Counted from the first letter of the stretch, positions 1 through 8,399 are shown. The stretch: DNA of 54,211 nt from an uncultured bacterium (GCA_903885965.1 CAISKQ010000058.1:1-54211), one strand, 5' to 3'. The notes: generated by a model not told the origin, from the sequence alone. Numbers and translations are program-made.

Positions 1-99
1 TGGAATTCTTTTTACTTTTTCCCGTAGGATAGCATTCTCGTTTTTAAGTCTGGAATTTATTTGTTTTTGTCTTTGCAAATCGCTTAATTGTCCTCTCAT
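1..99 (-). CDS. Partial coiled-coil-like protein, runs off left edge
   Basis: An open frame reads leftward from an ATG at 99-97 to the window edge (33 codons, no stop). The visible part begins MRGQLSDLQRQ and is rich in Gln, Lys, Arg, Leu and Asn, in the style of a short coiled coil. An in-frame TGA lies a few codons upstream of the ATG, so the start is probably real. A TACAAT box lies 8 nt upstream and could be a -10 element. Too little is visible to name a function; the entry rests on the open frame and composition only. Confidence 0.4.
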   Translation of the reverse strand, partial: MRGQLSDLQRQKQINSRLKNENAILREKVKRIP

Positions 100-150
100 T
101 GCTTGATTGTATCATGAAATACGGGAAATTTTAAGTGCTTAGAGGGGTCA

Positions 151-1254
151 GTGAGGAGTTACAAATTTTCAGCTACTGAAGCACCTATTCCTGGATTGCG
201 AGTTTTTGAAGCAAGAGTTTATTTTAACGATTTTTATGGCAAAGCAGAATTGAAAATAAAGATTTCAATGGATATTACCAGATTTGATAAAACCATACTT
301 CCAATTCAAGAAGTAGACTTGATTCATCCATATTCTGATGCTTGCGATGTGGCTTGCAAAATAAAATGCATGAAACTCGAAGAAATTATTGCAACAAAGC
401 TAAAATGTTTAATGCAACGACAACACGCACCTGATTTATTTGATTATGTATACTCTATTAAGCTTCTGGGTGGAGAATTAAACAAAGAAGAAGTTGTAAG
501 GACTTTCGTGCAGAAAACAATTTTTGAGAGAAATCCACATGTTTTGAAAAATATCCTATGCAAAACGCCTTTTGATTACTTTAAAGAATACTGGTGCAAA
601 ACCGTTATTTGTGCAAAACAATTCATATTTGAAGTTGAAGAAGCAATTGAAATATTTGTTGCAGATATGGAAACTTTATTTGGAATTTATCCAGATAATG
701 GCTATGCTCAATTTGCATATTTTGAATCCGAATTAAGAATCCCAATAATGAAAGCTGGGAGAGAGCAAACGCTTTTAAAAATTTGTTACAAGGGAGAGGA
801 TAGAATAGTTGAGCCCTATTCTTTGAAATATTTGCAACGCAAAGATGGAGCGGAGCGTGAATATTTTTATGTTTACAATAGAAGTGGCGGTAGTAATCGG
901 CCAGGAATAAGATGTTTTCTTCCGGAAAATATAGAGTCAATTGAAAATACTGAGGAAAAATTTGATCCGCAATTTCAAATTGAACTATCCAAAGCTGGCG
1001 AAACACCAGAGAATCCGTACCTATTTGATCCAAACAGGCCAACGCCAGCCCCAAGACAAAAAATTCACTCACTTCGTGGCATCAGAAGATCTCCAAAGCG
1101 TACATCTTTTGGTATAAAATATGTCTATCAGTGTAGTTTTTGTGGAAGAAAATTCACTAAAACAATTTTTGATGGCAATCTTCGTGAGCACAAAGATAAA
1201 AATGGATATAGATGCGGCGGAAGATATGGTTTTTACGTTGACACGAAGTATTGA
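151..1254 (+). CDS. AbiEii-family nucleotidyltransferase fragment fused to WYL-like domain and zinc finger
   Basis: Residues 1-140 match the middle and end of the AbiEii/AbiGii nucleotidyltransferase toxin family: a VDLIHPYSDA strand, then MKLEEIIATKLKCLMQR and a DLFDYVYSI helix, which is the family's K-x4-KL...R...DLYD pattern. The family's N-terminal GG and DxD catalytic motifs are missing. The frame is open only back to a TGA at 115-117 and the start would be a GTG, so the gene looks 5'-truncated. Residues about 205-285 resemble a WYL domain (VEPYSLKY, REYFYVY, GIRCFLPENI). The C-terminus has CSFCG, a His and a later Cys, like a zinc finger. A HEPN gene follows 13 bp downstream. AbiEii acts in type IV toxin-antitoxin systems; this copy is probably not catalytically intact. 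Confidence 0.6.
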   Translation: MRSYKFSATEAPIPGLRVFEARVYFNDFYGKAELKIKISMDITRFDKTILPIQEVDLIHPYSDACDVACKIKCMKLEEIIATKLKCLMQRQHAPDLFDYVYSIKLLGGELNKEEVVRTFVQKTIFERNPHVLKNILCKTPFDYFKEYWCKTVICAKQFIFEVEEAIEIFVADMETLFGIYPDNGYAQFAYFESELRIPIMKAGREQTLLKICYKGEDRIVEPYSLKYLQRKDGAEREYFYVYNRSGGSNRPGIRCFLPENIESIENTEEKFDPQFQIELSKAGETPENPYLFDPNRPTPAPRQKIHSLRGIRRSPKRTSFGIKYVYQCSFCGRKFTKTIFDGNLREHKDKNGYRCGGRYGFYVDTKY

Positions 1255-1267
1255 AAAATAAGAAAAA

Positions 1268-2164
1268 ATGAATCCAGAAAAAGTATCGGTTAAATTTTCC
1301 ATAGTTATAGCGAATAACACTCACAAGAATAGATCTTTCTTTTCGGACGAGTGGAATTTTACTATTGGTAGATATGCTTTTTTTAAAATAAATGAAGATG
1401 AAGTTTTGGTTTCATTTTCTTTTAATGCTGTTCTTAAAACATATGATGAACAGCATAGAATGATTGATGAATGCCCATCCGAGTATTTACCAGAATTTCA
1501 AGAATTTGAAGATGAAGTCGAGACTATATTGGATTTGCTTTCTTTGGAGGTTGGCAGAGGGATAAAAATAAAAGATGAAAGCTTTTTCTTCTCATCAGCT
1601 ACATGCGGTGATGGTGAAATTAATAATAATCATCCAATAAATCCTTCTCAAACAAGAGGCCTTTATCTTAGACTTAGCGACCCAAAAACCGAAAATGATA
1701 AGAAAATAAGATTAGCTCTTCGTCTTTACAGGCAATCAGTATCAACAAATGATCCAAGAGAGCAAATGGCTAAACTTTACTCAGCTCTAGAGCAACTATT
1801 TTTTGATGGAAGTGGAAAATTGTTAAATAAACAAGAAATTAAGCAAGTAAAGCAGATCATGAATACACTGCCGCTTTCCCTAGAAAAGAAAAAAGCTATT
1901 ATTGATAGAGCTTGTGATATCAGAAAAAGTCCAAAAACAATGATTATTGAAAATCTTGAGTTAATGTATGAAAATGAGATTATTTCTGAAGATGAAAAAA
2001 AGAAGCTAGTTGGAACGTGGAATAGATTTAGATCAGCAATAAGTCATGGTGAAATTGTTTCAAGAAGAGATGAAGAATTCGACTTTGTTGTTGCTGAAAT
2101 TGACACCATCGTAGAAACTGTCCTTACAAGGAGTATAGCCCATAGAATGCAAGAAGGTGCATAA
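1268..2164 (+). CDS. HEPN-domain protein, candidate RNase
   Basis: The 298-residue protein has an uncharacterised N-terminal half and a helical C-terminal half (from about residue 150) that resembles the Apea-like HEPN family. The signature is R255-S-A-I-S-H260, an R-x4-H motif of HEPN RNases, preceded by a long amphipathic region with KLYSALEQLFF. HEPN proteins are common effectors in abortive infection and toxin-antitoxin systems and often pair with nucleotidyltransferases, which fits the AbiEii-like neighbour just upstream. The ATG at 1268 follows the neighbour's stop by 13 bp, so the two are probably co-transcribed. There is no Shine-Dalgarno, only an A-rich leader. HEPN membership is fairly clear; RNase activity is inferred. 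Confidence 0.6.
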   Translation: MNPEKVSVKFSIVIANNTHKNRSFFSDEWNFTIGRYAFFKINEDEVLVSFSFNAVLKTYDEQHRMIDECPSEYLPEFQEFEDEVETILDLLSLEVGRGIKIKDESFFFSSATCGDGEINNNHPINPSQTRGLYLRLSDPKTENDKKIRLALRLYRQSVSTNDPREQMAKLYSALEQLFFDGSGKLLNKQEIKQVKQIMNTLPLSLEKKKAIIDRACDIRKSPKTMIIENLELMYENEIISEDEKKKLVGTWNRFRSAISHGEIVSRRDEEFDFVVAEIDTIVETVLTRSIAHRMQEGA

Positions 2165-2203
2165 TAATGTTAGCTATTTAAGAAGTAGAATATTTATATA
2201 ATA

Positions 2204-2241
2204 AAAAAGGAGTCATTATTAGATAAAGATAACTCCTTTTT
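2204..2241. terminator. Bidirectional Rho-independent terminator
   Basis: AAAAAGGAGT (2204-2213) pairs perfectly with ACTCCTTTTT (2232-2241) around an 18-nt loop. Runs of A on the left and T on the right let it serve both the HEPN gene and the convergent RND gene. Confidence 0.85.
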
Positions 2242-2251
2242 ATTAGTGTTT

Positions 2252-5200
2252 TTATTCTTGATCTTTTTCCCACTTTTTTCCTTCAAATGTTTGATACAGC
2301 AATGGAAAAATGATGAGTGTTAAAACAGTTGAAACTGAAAGTCCAAATATAATTGCCCAAGCCAAGCCTTCCCAAACTGGATCTGCAATGATAGTCAGTG
2401 AGCCTAAAATTGCCGTAAGGGATGTTAGCAAAATTGGAAGTAATCTGACACGTCCTGCTTCCATTAAAGCTTCCACGAGTGGCATTTTGCGCTCCTTGAG
2501 TTCATCGAGATATGCAAGATATATAATAGCGTTTTTCACCACAATACCAGCCAATGCAATAACTCCAATCATAGATGTGGCATTGAAATATGTTCCCTTG
2601 GTTGCGCCTAGGATTGCAAATCCAACAAGTACACCAATCAAAGCTAATGGGATTGTTGCCATTATCAGGAGTGGAACTACGACAGAACGAATCTGAATAA
2701 CCAAGACGAAATATATAAGAAGTAATGCTACAGCCATGGCTGTGCCAAGGTCACGGAAAATTTCAAGCGTAAGTTTCCATTCTCCATCAATGCGAACATC
2801 CACATTTTGACCAGCTGTATTCGTGTAGGTCATTCCTAATGGTGACCAAGATGTTATTTTTCCACTTCCATCACTGAGATGATATCCAAACAGTTTTGGA
2901 AAAAGATCAAACACGGCATACATCACACTTCTTGCTCCCATTTCTCCGCTGACATAAACAACTTGCTGCCTAGCGTCCGTGGCAATTTCACTTTGAGCTG
3001 CAAGAGGTTGTTCAATTAGTAGTTCAGATATTGGAACAGTAGCTCCTGTTGAACTTTTTACGGTGATATGTGAAAGGTCATTAATATCGGTGCGATCAGA
3101 TTGTTGCATGCGCAAAATTACAAATTGTTGTTCGGCTTGACGATCACCATCAGTCAATGTTGTTTGGTAGCGCGCAACATTTATGCCTGATAGTGCAGCA
3201 TGCAGAGTTTCAACAATTGTCGCTGGCGCAACTCCAATTCGGCCTGCTTTTTCAATATCAACTTTGTACTGTTTTTCAATTGATCTTTGGGGTGAAGATG
3301 TTTTCAGATCAACAATTCCAGAAATATTACTAGCTATTTGCTGCAAATCTTTGGCAGTAGAATCTAGTAGTTGTTGGTCATCTCCTTGAACTTTTAGAAA
3401 AAATGTTGAGCGCACAGGTGGTCCTGGTGGATCTTCCACAACGGTTATTTTTGCTCCACCCTCATGCATAAGAACCTCTTGATTTAGTGTGTTGCGTAGG
3501 CGCAGAGCAATTTGCTCGGATGTTTCGCTACGCTGAGTATGCGCGGTAAGATTTATTTTTAATGTTGACTGATTTTCTTGAGAGCGCATAAAGCTGCCTT
3601 TGAAAAGTCCATTAAAATCAGATATTGGAGCTGTGCCAATAAAACTTTCAACACTCGTGACTTCTTTTGAGTTGAGTGATGCCTTTTCCAATTCAGTGGA
3701 CACTTCATTTGTTTTGGCGTAAGTGGTTCCACTTGGCATATCCAAATAGATGTAGAATTGTTCTTTGTTAGCCTTTGGCAACATACGGAATTGCACTATT
3801 CTAAATAGAGGTAAAAGCAAAGAAAGAAATAATAAGATTGCAGCCGAAGCTAGTACGATATTTTTCTTTCGTTTATTTTTTGCAAGATCTCCAATTAATT
3901 TTGCGTAGCGATTTTCAACTTTATGAATTGCTTTCACAAAAACATTTTCTTTTTCTTCAGCCTTATGTGAGGAAAACATGCCAGTAAGTGCTGGATTAAT
4001 AGTAAAAGCAAAAAACAAGGATACTAACAATGTGACGGAAACAAAGAAGGGAATAGGACTCATATATGGTCCCATCATACCACTCACAAACGCCATAGGA
4101 ATAAAGGCGAGCAGAATTGTGATTGTAGACATAAACACACCAACTCCAACTTCATCAACTGCTTGGATAATCAGAGTTGATTTATGCTTGCCAGGATTAT
4201 TCTTGATTGTTCTGTGCACATTTTCAATAATCACAATGGCATCATCAACCAGAAGTCCCAATGCTAAAATGAGCGCGAAAAGCGTAATGCGATTTACGGT
4301 TTGACCAGCTAGTAATCCGATTCCAAAAGAAGTTAAAAGTGTAAGTGGAATGGAGATAGCTACAATAAGTGAGTTTCTTATTCCAAGAAAAGCCATCAAA
4401 ATAATTACCACAATAACAATTGAAAGGATTAGATGTTTGGTAAGAGTGAATATTTCATCATGTGCAGTTTCTCCATCATCTCTCATTATCGAAAAATTAA
4501 CTGATGAAAATTGGCTTTGTTTTTGCACAATAGCAAGTTTTTCTCGAACTGCACTTGTCACACTGCTGATATTGGCACCTTTAATTTTTGCAATTGTGAC
4601 GTAGGCTGCATTTTTGGGATCAGAATTTTTTTCTGCAACATGAACATTACTGGTTATTTCTCCTGGTCCTTGTGTGATTGTTGCCACATCGCCAAGGGTA
4701 AGTGGCTTGTCTTGATTTGGAATCAAAACAACATGCGCAGCATCATCAATTGAGGTAATGCTACCGTTAATTCTTAAAGTTTCAGTATCACCATCATTTT
4801 TTAGTGGCTCAGCCGTATAGATGCCGTTTGAAGCATTGAGCATGCCAATTACATCCGAAACAGCTAAATGATATTGTGATAATTTTTCTGCATTTAATTC
4901 TATTTGCAGATTATTGCTAAGTCCACCAACCACGACTACTTTTGAGGTGCCATCCACTAATTTTAGCTGATCAGCTAAGTTGAATGCTAAACTTCGCAGA
5001 GCTTCAGGAGAGCGCACGTCTGATGTTAATGCTATGGAGATAATTGGAACATCATCAGGATCCAGAGTTGTCATGGATGGATCACTGGCTCCAATCGGTT
5101 TTTGAAACATGTTGTCCTTAAGTTTTTGGGAAAGTGATATTTTTGCATTTTCGGCTGGCGTTCCAACTTTAAATTGCACCATGGTAGCGGCCTGGCCACC

Positions 5201-5533
5201 ATCAAACGAATGAGAAATGAGTTGATCAACATTAGGAAGCTCGCTTATGGCATCTTCCATGGGGCGAGTGACAAGTTCTTGAACTTGCTGGGCATTAGCT
5301 CCAGGGAGAGATGTTGTGATGGTAAAAGCTGGTGCAACAATATCAGGATTATAGGCTTTTGGCATTAAGATGAAACTGCCCACTCCCCAAGCCACAATGA
5401 AAAGCATGACTAAAATATTTAGTTCCTTATTTTTTACAAAGAGACTGGCCATCTTTCCAGCAAGACCTAATCTTTTTGGATGTTCTTGATTTGGCATATT
5501 AATTTGATTCATAAGGTTTTGTGGCTGATCCAT
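2252..5533 (-). CDS. RND-family efflux pump, HAE1/AcrB-like
   Basis: At 1093 residues it has normal RND length. It shows a first membrane helix near residues 38-57, a large porter domain, a block of helices around 360-540, a second porter domain, and a final block of helices. The motif GLLVDDAIVIIENVHR carries the paired Asp of the proton-relay helix, as in AcrB-type drug pumps; CusA-type metal pumps normally differ here. Substrate is therefore not decided by sequence, but the CsoR-type operator upstream suggests metal or sulfur stress. The start at 5533 lies 35 bp inside the membrane-fusion gene; ATGs at codons 8 and 13 also overlap it, so translation is probably coupled. No outer-membrane channel gene is nearby. 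Confidence 0.93.
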   Translation of the reverse strand: MDQPQNLMNQINMPNQEHPKRLGLAGKMASLFVKNKELNILVMLFIVAWGVGSFILMPKAYNPDIVAPAFTITTSLPGANAQQVQELVTRPMEDAISELPNVDQLISHSFDGGQAATMVQFKVGTPAENAKISLSQKLKDNMFQKPIGASDPSMTTLDPDDVPIISIALTSDVRSPEALRSLAFNLADQLKLVDGTSKVVVVGGLSNNLQIELNAEKLSQYHLAVSDVIGMLNASNGIYTAEPLKNDGDTETLRINGSITSIDDAAHVVLIPNQDKPLTLGDVATITQGPGEITSNVHVAEKNSDPKNAAYVTIAKIKGANISSVTSAVREKLAIVQKQSQFSSVNFSIMRDDGETAHDEIFTLTKHLILSIVIVVIILMAFLGIRNSLIVAISIPLTLLTSFGIGLLAGQTVNRITLFALILALGLLVDDAIVIIENVHRTIKNNPGKHKSTLIIQAVDEVGVGVFMSTITILLAFIPMAFVSGMMGPYMSPIPFFVSVTLLVSLFFAFTINPALTGMFSSHKAEEKENVFVKAIHKVENRYAKLIGDLAKNKRKKNIVLASAAILLFLSLLLPLFRIVQFRMLPKANKEQFYIYLDMPSGTTYAKTNEVSTELEKASLNSKEVTSVESFIGTAPISDFNGLFKGSFMRSQENQSTLKINLTAHTQRSETSEQIALRLRNTLNQEVLMHEGGAKITVVEDPPGPPVRSTFFLKVQGDDQQLLDSTAKDLQQIASNISGIVDLKTSSPQRSIEKQYKVDIEKAGRIGVAPATIVETLHAALSGINVARYQTTLTDGDRQAEQQFVILRMQQSDRTDINDLSHITVKSSTGATVPISELLIEQPLAAQSEIATDARQQVVYVSGEMGARSVMYAVFDLFPKLFGYHLSDGSGKITSWSPLGMTYTNTAGQNVDVRIDGEWKLTLEIFRDLGTAMAVALLLIYFVLVIQIRSVVVPLLIMATIPLALIGVLVGFAILGATKGTYFNATSMIGVIALAGIVVKNAIIYLAYLDELKERKMPLVEALMEAGRVRLLPILLTSLTAILGSLTIIADPVWEGLAWAIIFGLSVSTVLTLIIFPLLYQTFEGKKWEKDQE

Positions 5534-6608
5534 TGATTAAATATTGTTGACCCTCAGTCACAATTTTTTGATTCGCGACTAAACCTTCTGTCACATCGAT
5601 CAGACCACTATGTTCCGAGCTTGTTTTTATTGATTGTTCTTTGGCAATGTTTTTATCATTTACAACAAAAACAATTTGATCTCCTCCACGAGAAACGATT
5701 GCATTTCTTGGAATTGAAACAGCTTCCTGCGAGCGTGGAATTAAAATCTGACCATGTAGAAAATCTCCCAAATAAATAGTATTAGAGACATCGTCTATAT
5801 GTATGCGAAGGAGTGTTTTTAAACTTTGTGTATCACTGCCAGCAGAAACAGCGGTTATTACGCTAGAAACAGGTTGTCCATTTGAGGTTTGCATTGTTGC
5901 AATTGTTCCGACTGTGATATTTCGTCCATCAGTTGCTGAAACATAAGTTTCAATTTCTTTGCTATTTTGGGTACTAATGCTAACAAGTGGCATCGAAAAG
6001 TTTGCAAAACCACCTTCGCGTCCATAGACAGTTGTTATTGTTCCTGCAAATGGAGCAATTAATGTAGAATTATTTCTGCCAGCCTGAGCAATGCCTAAAG
6101 CTCCTTGAGCTGCAATTAATTGATCTTTGGCTGCTTGAATTTGGAGATCGCGTCCACGTTTGGCACTTTTTGTTGCCTCACTATTTGAACTGGAATCATT
6201 TTTAGCTTGATCAACAAGCTGGTTATAATATTTTTTGCTATCATCTAATGTTTTGGAAAGAGCATCAACACTTGATGAAGCTGCTGCAAGCTGAGCATCA
6301 GAAACATTCGCATCGATTGTTGCAAGCACATCTCCTTTTTTAACTAATTCTCCTTCATGCTTAAATATGCGCAAAATTCTGCCACTGGCCATTGGTGCAA
6401 TATCAGCTCTGCTTTCTCCCCGAACAAAGCCAGAGATTTCCAAGGGCATATTTTTATCAGCCTCTCTTGCAATAACAATTTTCACTGGCTGAACTGATGA
6501 TGTATTTTCATTAGCATTGCTATGCATTCTTAATAAAAATGTTGCCACTATTATAATAGCGACCACTCCTATTGCGGAGTATCTCTGTTTTGATGTGATC
6601 CGTTGCAT
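5499..6608 (-). CDS. RND membrane fusion protein (AcrA/HlyD family)
   Basis: The 369-residue protein has an N-terminal anchor (residues about 10-27), a biotinyl-lipoyl-like half motif (IAPMASGRILRIFKHEGELVKKGDVLATID), a coiled-coil hairpin of about 80 residues, the returning lipoyl half (LIAPFAGTITTVYGREG), then beta-barrel and membrane-proximal domains. These are the parts of a periplasmic adaptor linking an RND pump to an exit duct. It is the promoter-proximal gene of the two-gene unit and is read from the CsoR-type promoter at 6667-6701. In a monoderm CPR cell it cannot dock on a TolC-like channel, so its role may be substrate capture or pump stability. Confidence 0.92.
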   Translation of the reverse strand: MQRITSKQRYSAIGVVAIIIVATFLLRMHSNANENTSSVQPVKIVIAREADKNMPLEISGFVRGESRADIAPMASGRILRIFKHEGELVKKGDVLATIDANVSDAQLAAASSSVDALSKTLDDSKKYYNQLVDQAKNDSSSNSEATKSAKRGRDLQIQAAKDQLIAAQGALGIAQAGRNNSTLIAPFAGTITTVYGREGGFANFSMPLVSISTQNSKEIETYVSATDGRNITVGTIATMQTSNGQPVSSVITAVSAGSDTQSLKTLLRIHIDDVSNTIYLGDFLHGQILIPRSQEAVSIPRNAIVSRGGDQIVFVVNDKNIAKEQSIKTSSEHSGLIDVTEGLVANQKIVTEGQQYLINGSATKPYESN

Positions 6609-6666
6609 GTTTTTTAGAATTATTTATTAATTAGTTGTAAACAAAAAAGCCTTTTGGCTCATGTAT

Positions 6667-6701
6667 TTGACATAATACCCTAGGGGGGTATATACTGTCA
6701 A
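6667..6701. promoter_or_regulatory. Overlapping divergent promoters around one CsoR/CstR-type operator
   Basis: The plus strand shows TTGACA (6667-6672), 18 bp, TATACT (6691-6696). The minus strand shows TTGACA (6701-6696), 18 bp, TATTAT (6677-6672). Both spacers are filled by the same motif, ATACCCTAGGGGGGTATAT (6675-6693), which closely resembles the CsoR operator of Bacillus copZA. One bound repressor would therefore silence the RND/MFP unit and the DUF2892/csoR unit together. The cognate repressor is probably the protein at 7731. Confidence 0.88.
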
Positions 6702-6731
6702 GTAGGCATTCCAAATAGATTTTATTTAGCC

Positions 6732-6757
6732 GAAAACAATTTTAAGCCTAATTCGTT
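6732..6757 (+). promoter_or_regulatory. Candidate ECF-sigma promoter (GAAAAC-N16-CGTT)
   Basis: GAAAAC at 6732-6737 is followed after 16 bp by CGTT at 6754-6757, with ATAT after it. Near-identical elements precede 8492 and 11140. The form matches ECF promoters such as the sigma-W type (TGAAAC-N16-CGTA). Spacing is one base longer than in the other two copies. Confidence 0.5.
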
Positions 6758-6794
6758 ATATTTAGTAATTAATTAATATTTTCAAAACAAACAA

Positions 6795-7685
6795 ATGAAA
6801 AACGAAGGAATTATTGAAAGAAGCATTCAAATAACCATTTCAGCAGCCTTATTTCTGGGCGCATTTTTCTGGGTGGGTGGAATTTGGCAGATAGTGCTTT
6901 TTATTATGGCTTTTGCTGTTGGTATATTTGCAATAATTGGATTTTGTCCGCTGTACGCACTTATTGGCAAAGGAGCATCATGTCCAATTGAAAAACTGAC
7001 CAAGGGGAGAATCATATTTCTTTTCATTTACGCATTTGTCTTATTGGCAGCTGGATCATACGGAAGTATCTTTTTCACTAAAAAAATATTTGTGGAAGAT
7101 TTTAATGCAATGAATAAAGATTACAAGCAGACACTTTTTGAGACTGGCCAAGAGAAAAGAAGTCAGTCTAAGGAAAATTATGACAAACTGGTTGTTTCAT
7201 ATGCAATTTTTGAAAACAAATATTTGGCTTATCATCCTTATTCTTTGCGAGCAGATGCATCATTTAATAGTGATTTAAAAAAGATTGAAGGAATTATTTT
7301 GGGAGCAAAAGATGGTGTTTATAATGGAGATCTGAAAGCGATGCATTTGGAATTTGAAAAAGTGCGTCCAATCACGCAGGATATTTTGAAACGCAATGGT
7401 TTTTCAATGCTGGCAATAACATTGGTGGATTTTCACGATTCAATGGAAAAAGTTCTCGATGGGGCAAATGCAAAAGATGCAGCAAAAGTGATTGCAACCT
7501 ATGATGAGGCTAATGCTAAATTGTCAGCAGTTGAGCAAGAGGCTAATGACAGCGAAATTCAAGCAATTCGCAAAAATCTTGATGAAATTTTGCAGCTTGC
7601 CAAGGATGGAAAATTAGATCAATTGCCAGCAAAAGCAGGAGAACTTAAGAGTAGTTTCGTGAAAGTGTATCTGGTTCGTGGCTAA
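6795..7685 (+). CDS. DUF2892 membrane protein with extracytoplasmic four-helix domain
   Basis: Residues 1-60 form a DUF2892/YgaP-type helical hairpin ending in the typical GFCPLY motif. A third membrane helix lies at about 75-95. Residues 100-296 are a charged, all-helical domain with a four-helix-bundle look, including DFHDSMEKV, and would lie on the opposite face of the membrane from the hairpin's loop. DUF2892 hairpins accompany rhodanese and persulfide proteins in many bacteria, and four-helix bundles often bind metals, but no ligand set is certain here. It is read from the CsoR-type promoter and possibly also an ECF-type promoter. The fusion is unusual; I do not recognise a named family for the full protein. 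Confidence 0.7.
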   Translation: MKNEGIIERSIQITISAALFLGAFFWVGGIWQIVLFIMAFAVGIFAIIGFCPLYALIGKGASCPIEKLTKGRIIFLFIYAFVLLAAGSYGSIFFTKKIFVEDFNAMNKDYKQTLFETGQEKRSQSKENYDKLVVSYAIFENKYLAYHPYSLRADASFNSDLKKIEGIILGAKDGVYNGDLKAMHLEFEKVRPITQDILKRNGFSMLAITLVDFHDSMEKVLDGANAKDAAKVIATYDEANAKLSAVEQEANDSEIQAIRKNLDEILQLAKDGKLDQLPAKAGELKSSFVKVYLVRG

Positions 7686-7702
7686 TTTTTTTGATCGTGG
7701 TG

Positions 7703-7708
7703 TATAAT
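7703..7708 (+). promoter_or_regulatory. -10 box of a promoter for the csoR-like gene
   Basis: TATAAT lies 22 bp before the ATG at 7731, giving a leader of about 16 nt. No good -35 is seen. This would let the repressor be made independently of the operon promoter. Confidence 0.55.
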
Positions 7709-7730
7709 AAAATCATAGAGATCCAATTTT

Positions 7731-7994
7731 ATGGCAAAGGCAAAGAAAACTGAGAAAGAGATGCGAGAACAGTTGTCTAACAGGATTGTTCGCATTGAAG
7801 GGCAGCTAAAAGGTATTCATCGCATGATCAAAGAAGAAAAGGAATGTGTTGATATTATTATGCAAATATCCGCCATCAGATCTGCTGTTTCTAATCTTGG
7901 CGTGGAGTTGTTGAAAAATGATCTCGTTTGTAAACAGCAAGGAAAAAAGACTATCGATGAATCATATTTGAAAACACTATTTAAAATAAGTTAA
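7731..7994 (+). CDS. csoR: CsoR/CstR-family (DUF156) repressor
   Basis: An 87-residue all-helical repressor with the family signature NRIVRIEGQLKGIHRMIKEE and QISAIRSAVSNLG. The family binds DNA as a tetramer and releases it when the ligand binds. Cys39 and Cys67 occupy the two conserved sensor positions. The residue four before the second Cys is Asn63, where copper-sensing CsoR has His. CstR, the persulfide sensor, also lacks that His, and two DUF2892 proteins flank the gene, so a sulfane-sulfur signal is possible. The G-tract operator at 6675-6693 is its likely target. The family call is secure; the ligand is open, so the symbol is provisional. Confidence 0.9.
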   Translation: MAKAKKTEKEMREQLSNRIVRIEGQLKGIHRMIKEEKECVDIIMQISAIRSAVSNLGVELLKNDLVCKQQGKKTIDESYLKTLFKIS

Positions 7995-8017
7995 TTAATT
8001 TTTTTATTAATAATCAT

Positions 8018-8212
8018 ATGAAAAACGAAAGTGGTCTGGATCGCATAATAAGAGTTGTTTTGGCGGTTGTATTTTTTGTGCTTGGTGCTTATGTATTCAC
8101 TGGTGTGTTGAGTGTTGTCGCATATGTTTTAGCAGTTGTTATGCTTTTCACTGCAATAACAGGTTTTTGCTTGCTATATAAGATTTTTGGAATTAATACT
8201 GATAAGAAATAA
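8018..8212 (+). CDS. Small DUF2892 (YgaP transmembrane-like) protein
   Basis: This 64-residue protein is almost entirely a two-helix membrane hairpin. It starts MKNESGLDRIIRV, the usual opening of DUF2892 proteins, and ends in TGFCLLYKIFGI, where the usual Pro of GFCPLY is Leu. It is the second DUF2892 protein in the operon. It follows the csoR-like gene by 23 bp and is separated from the ferredoxin by one base, so the three are likely one transcript. In other bacteria such proteins accompany rhodanese-type sulfur transferases; no rhodanese is visible here. The biochemical role is unknown. Confidence 0.85.
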   Translation: MKNESGLDRIIRVVLAVVFFVLGAYVFTGVLSVVAYVLAVVMLFTAITGFCLLYKIFGINTDKK

Positions 8213-8213
8213 G

Positions 8214-8399
8214 ATGAAAGTTGTAAAAGTAGATCCAGCGAAATGCCCTCAAGATCATGTGTGTCCATTGATCAGGATTTGCCCAGTTGGTGCAATAAGC
8301 CAAGACGGTTTTTCAGCTCCAGCAATTGATCAGGAAAAATGCATTGCTTGTGGCAAATGCGTGGCAACATGTCCATATCAAACGCTTTCTTTGGAATAG
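8214..8399 (+). CDS. Small ferredoxin-like Fe-S protein
   Basis: Starting at the ATG that follows the previous stop by one base, the protein has 61 residues; a longer form from TTG at 8187 is less likely. The second half holds a standard 4Fe-4S motif, Cys43-x2-Cys46-x2-Cys49-x3-Cys53-Pro. The first half has only three Cys (11, 17, 23) spaced by five residues, with CP at the last, so the first cluster is atypical or absent. It is probably a soluble electron carrier. The obvious partner is the membrane polyferredoxin encoded next. A terminator follows at 8428. Confidence 0.85.
   Translation: MKVVKVDPAKCPQDHVCPLIRICPVGAISQDGFSAPAIDQEKCIACGKCVATCPYQTLSLE

Noticed and set aside
151-1254. An intact AbiEii toxin of a type IV toxin-antitoxin system
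   Set aside because: The catalytic N-terminal motifs are missing, a stop codon lies just upstream in frame, and there is no AbiEi antitoxin gene in the window.
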